Assembly (NCBI GenBank): GCA_934167165.1 | Contig: CAKPKG010000029.1 | Coordinates: 1-16,283 of the forward strand | From: an uncultured Clostridia bacterium | GTDB lineage: Bacteria > Bacillota > Clostridia > TANB77 > CAG-508 | Length of the DNA: 16,283 bases | Direction: 5' to 3' | Shown: piece after piece, positions 15,394 through 16,283 of the stretch | How the letters are laid out: every line of letters starts with the position of its first letter | Position numbering within the stretch: the first letter of the stretch is position 1 | Position numbers and translations under genes: made by a program | The notes under the pieces: model-generated | The model's input: the letters and a program-made list of their open reading frames with translations, nothing else | Databases searched by the model: none | Told to the model about the DNA's origin: nothing

Positions 15394-15672
15394 ATGGCTA
15401 TAATGTTGGTAGAAACTCTCACACGGAAAATTACGAGTGATGCTAGAGCTATAAGAAAAAAGCTGAAGAAGGGAAAAACAGTTCCATACACTGTGGAACT
15501 GCATTGGGAACCAGGAGAAGTCTTAATCACACTTTTGATGGATGACGCTCAAGTTAAAACAGCAGTAGATGAGGCTTTAACACAAGCGTTATCTCCCACA
15601 AAAGGCTTTAAAGCCACTAACGTTGGCTATGGAGATAATCTGATTTGGTTTACCATAGAACCTTCACCATAA
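15394..15672 (+). CDS. Unknown 92-residue protein
   Basis: No family recognised. It reads as a small alpha/beta protein: a basic N-terminal helix (ITSDARAIRKKLKKGK), two strands (PYTVELHW, EVLITLLMDD), a helix (VKTAVDEALTQALS) and a C-terminal strand pair (FKATNVGYG, LIWFTIEP). There is no signal peptide or membrane segment. A perfect AGGAGG (15383-15388) lies 5 nt before the ATG, a strong promoter precedes it and a clear terminator follows, so it is a self-contained, probably well-expressed unit. Codon choice is richer in G and C (CTC, ACG, CGG, CTG, GTC) than in neighbouring genes, which hints at horizontal origin or a different expression class. Confidence 0.8.
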   Translation: MAIMLVETLTRKITSDARAIRKKLKKGKTVPYTVELHWEPGEVLITLLMDDAQVKTAVDEALTQALSPTKGFKATNVGYGDNLIWFTIEPSP

Positions 15673-15683
15673 TTTTTAAAAGA

Positions 15684-15717
15684 CCGGTAAGAAGATAATT
15701 CCTGCCGGCATTTTTTT
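15684..15717 (+). terminator. Terminator after the 92-residue gene
   Basis: CCGGTAAGAA (15684-15693) pairs with TTCCTGCCGG (15699-15708) with one mismatch and one G-U pair around a 5-nt loop, followed by seven T residues (15711-15717). Confidence 0.85.
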
Positions 15718-15748
15718 AATAAAACTACCAATATCAGTTTAAATTTTG

Positions 15749-15777
15749 TTGAAAACAGTAATTTTTTATGATATAAA
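15749..15777 (+). promoter_or_regulatory. Promoter of the YfcE-type gene
   Basis: TTGAAA (15749-15754) and TATAAA (15772-15777) are 17 bp apart, with an extended TG at 15769-15770, about 40 nt before the start codon. Confidence 0.65.
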
Positions 15778-15817
15778 CAAAAATAATGTAAAACACAAAA
15801 GTAAAGGAGAAAATAAA

Positions 15818-16283
15818 TGGCAGAAAATAATAAATATTTAGTAATATCAGATATACATGGATCAAATTACTATGCTAATAAAATAAGCGAAATATGCAAA
15901 AAAGAAAATCCAGATAAAATAATTCTCTTAGGAGATTTATATTATCATGGACCACGAAATCCATTACCAAAAGAATATAATCCAATGAAAGTAGCAGAGC
16001 TTTTAAACAGCTTAAAAGAAAAAATACTATGTGTAAAAGGAAATTGTGATGCAGAAGTTGATGAAATGATTTCAGAGTTTGAATTTAAAGATAATATCGA
16101 ATTAAATATAAATGGAAAGAAATTCTTTTTTACACATGGACAAAAATATAATATGGAAAATATTCCAAAAGAAATTAATGTTCTAGTATATGGCCATTTT
16201 CATACAGGATTTATAAAAGAAAAAGATGGAGTTATATGTGTAAATAGTGGTTCTATTTCGTTGCCAAAAAACAATACAAAAAA
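15818..16283 (+). CDS. yfcE: YfcE-type metallophosphodiesterase, 3' end cut by window
   Basis: A calcineurin-like metallophosphoesterase of the YfcE/MJ0936 family, which hydrolyses phosphodiesters with a two-metal centre, usually Mn2+; the natural substrate is unclear. The visible 155 residues include the metal-binding motifs in order: SDIHG (D12, H14), LLGDLYYHG, GNCD, FTHG and GHFHTG. The segment VNSGSISLPKN near the edge is also typical. Family members have about 180 residues, so roughly 25 are missing to the right. AAAGGAG precedes the ATG, and the gene has its own promoter after the terminator of the previous gene. Confidence 0.92.

Noticed and set aside
1..16283. CRISPR arrays, tRNA or rRNA genes.
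   Set aside because: No regularly spaced short repeats, cloverleaf-like sequences or rRNA signatures were seen.

Overview
The window is AT-rich bacterial DNA. It uses strong AGGAGG-type ribosome binding sites, extended -10 promoters, a T-box tRNA-sensing leader, a bacterial-type prolyl-tRNA synthetase with an editing domain, and rho-independent terminators. This points to a low-GC Gram-positive bacterium, most likely a member of the Clostridia. That placement is inference from style and gene content; the window holds no 16S rRNA gene.

Layout. Positions 1-1865 hold the 3' end of a T-box leader, proS and its terminator. Next comes a sensor histidine kinase with no response regulator beside it (1927-3213). 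It converges on a small DUF378 membrane protein gene (3268-3462, minus strand), and a 51-bp perfect palindrome, probably a two-way terminator, separates them. An rlmD-type 23S rRNA methyltransferase (3588-4961) follows, then a coupled 35-codon ORF and a MATE-like membrane transporter (5142-6419). Positions 6606-12968 hold an accessory five-gene operon. An MFS-like transporter (13101-14276) follows. The right end returns to ordinary genes: murI (14490-15263), an unrecognised 92-residue gene with different codon use (15394-15672) and a YfcE-type phosphoesterase cut by the window edge (15818 onward).

The accessory operon is the notable part. In order it encodes: (1) a 691-residue MoxR-like AAA+ ATPase with a DUF6273-like N-terminal region; (2) a 155-residue protein ending in an amphipathic helix; (3) a 134-residue protein that aligns with the core of the same ATPase but has lost Walker A, Walker B, sensor 1 and the arginine finger; (4) a second 686-residue copy of the ATPase, identical to the first over 1,896 bp starting exactly at the ATG; (5) a 432-residue protein joining a DUF2201-type HExxH metallopeptidase-like domain to a von Willebrand factor A-like domain with a MIDAS motif. 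MoxR ATPases and VWA proteins are a known working pair, acting as chaperone or remodelling machines and in some predicted conflict systems. The N-terminal region of both ATPases carries a C-type-lectin-like signature flanking a stretch whose NNC codons resemble a diversity-generating retroelement variable region. The working hypothesis is a sensor-ATPase-effector device: a ligand-recognising N-terminal domain controls an AAA+ motor, an inactive AAA-like subunit tunes the ring, and the VWA/metallopeptidase protein is partner or effector. Function is unproven. No reverse transcriptase, template repeat, transposase, CRISPR array or tRNA gene was found in the window.
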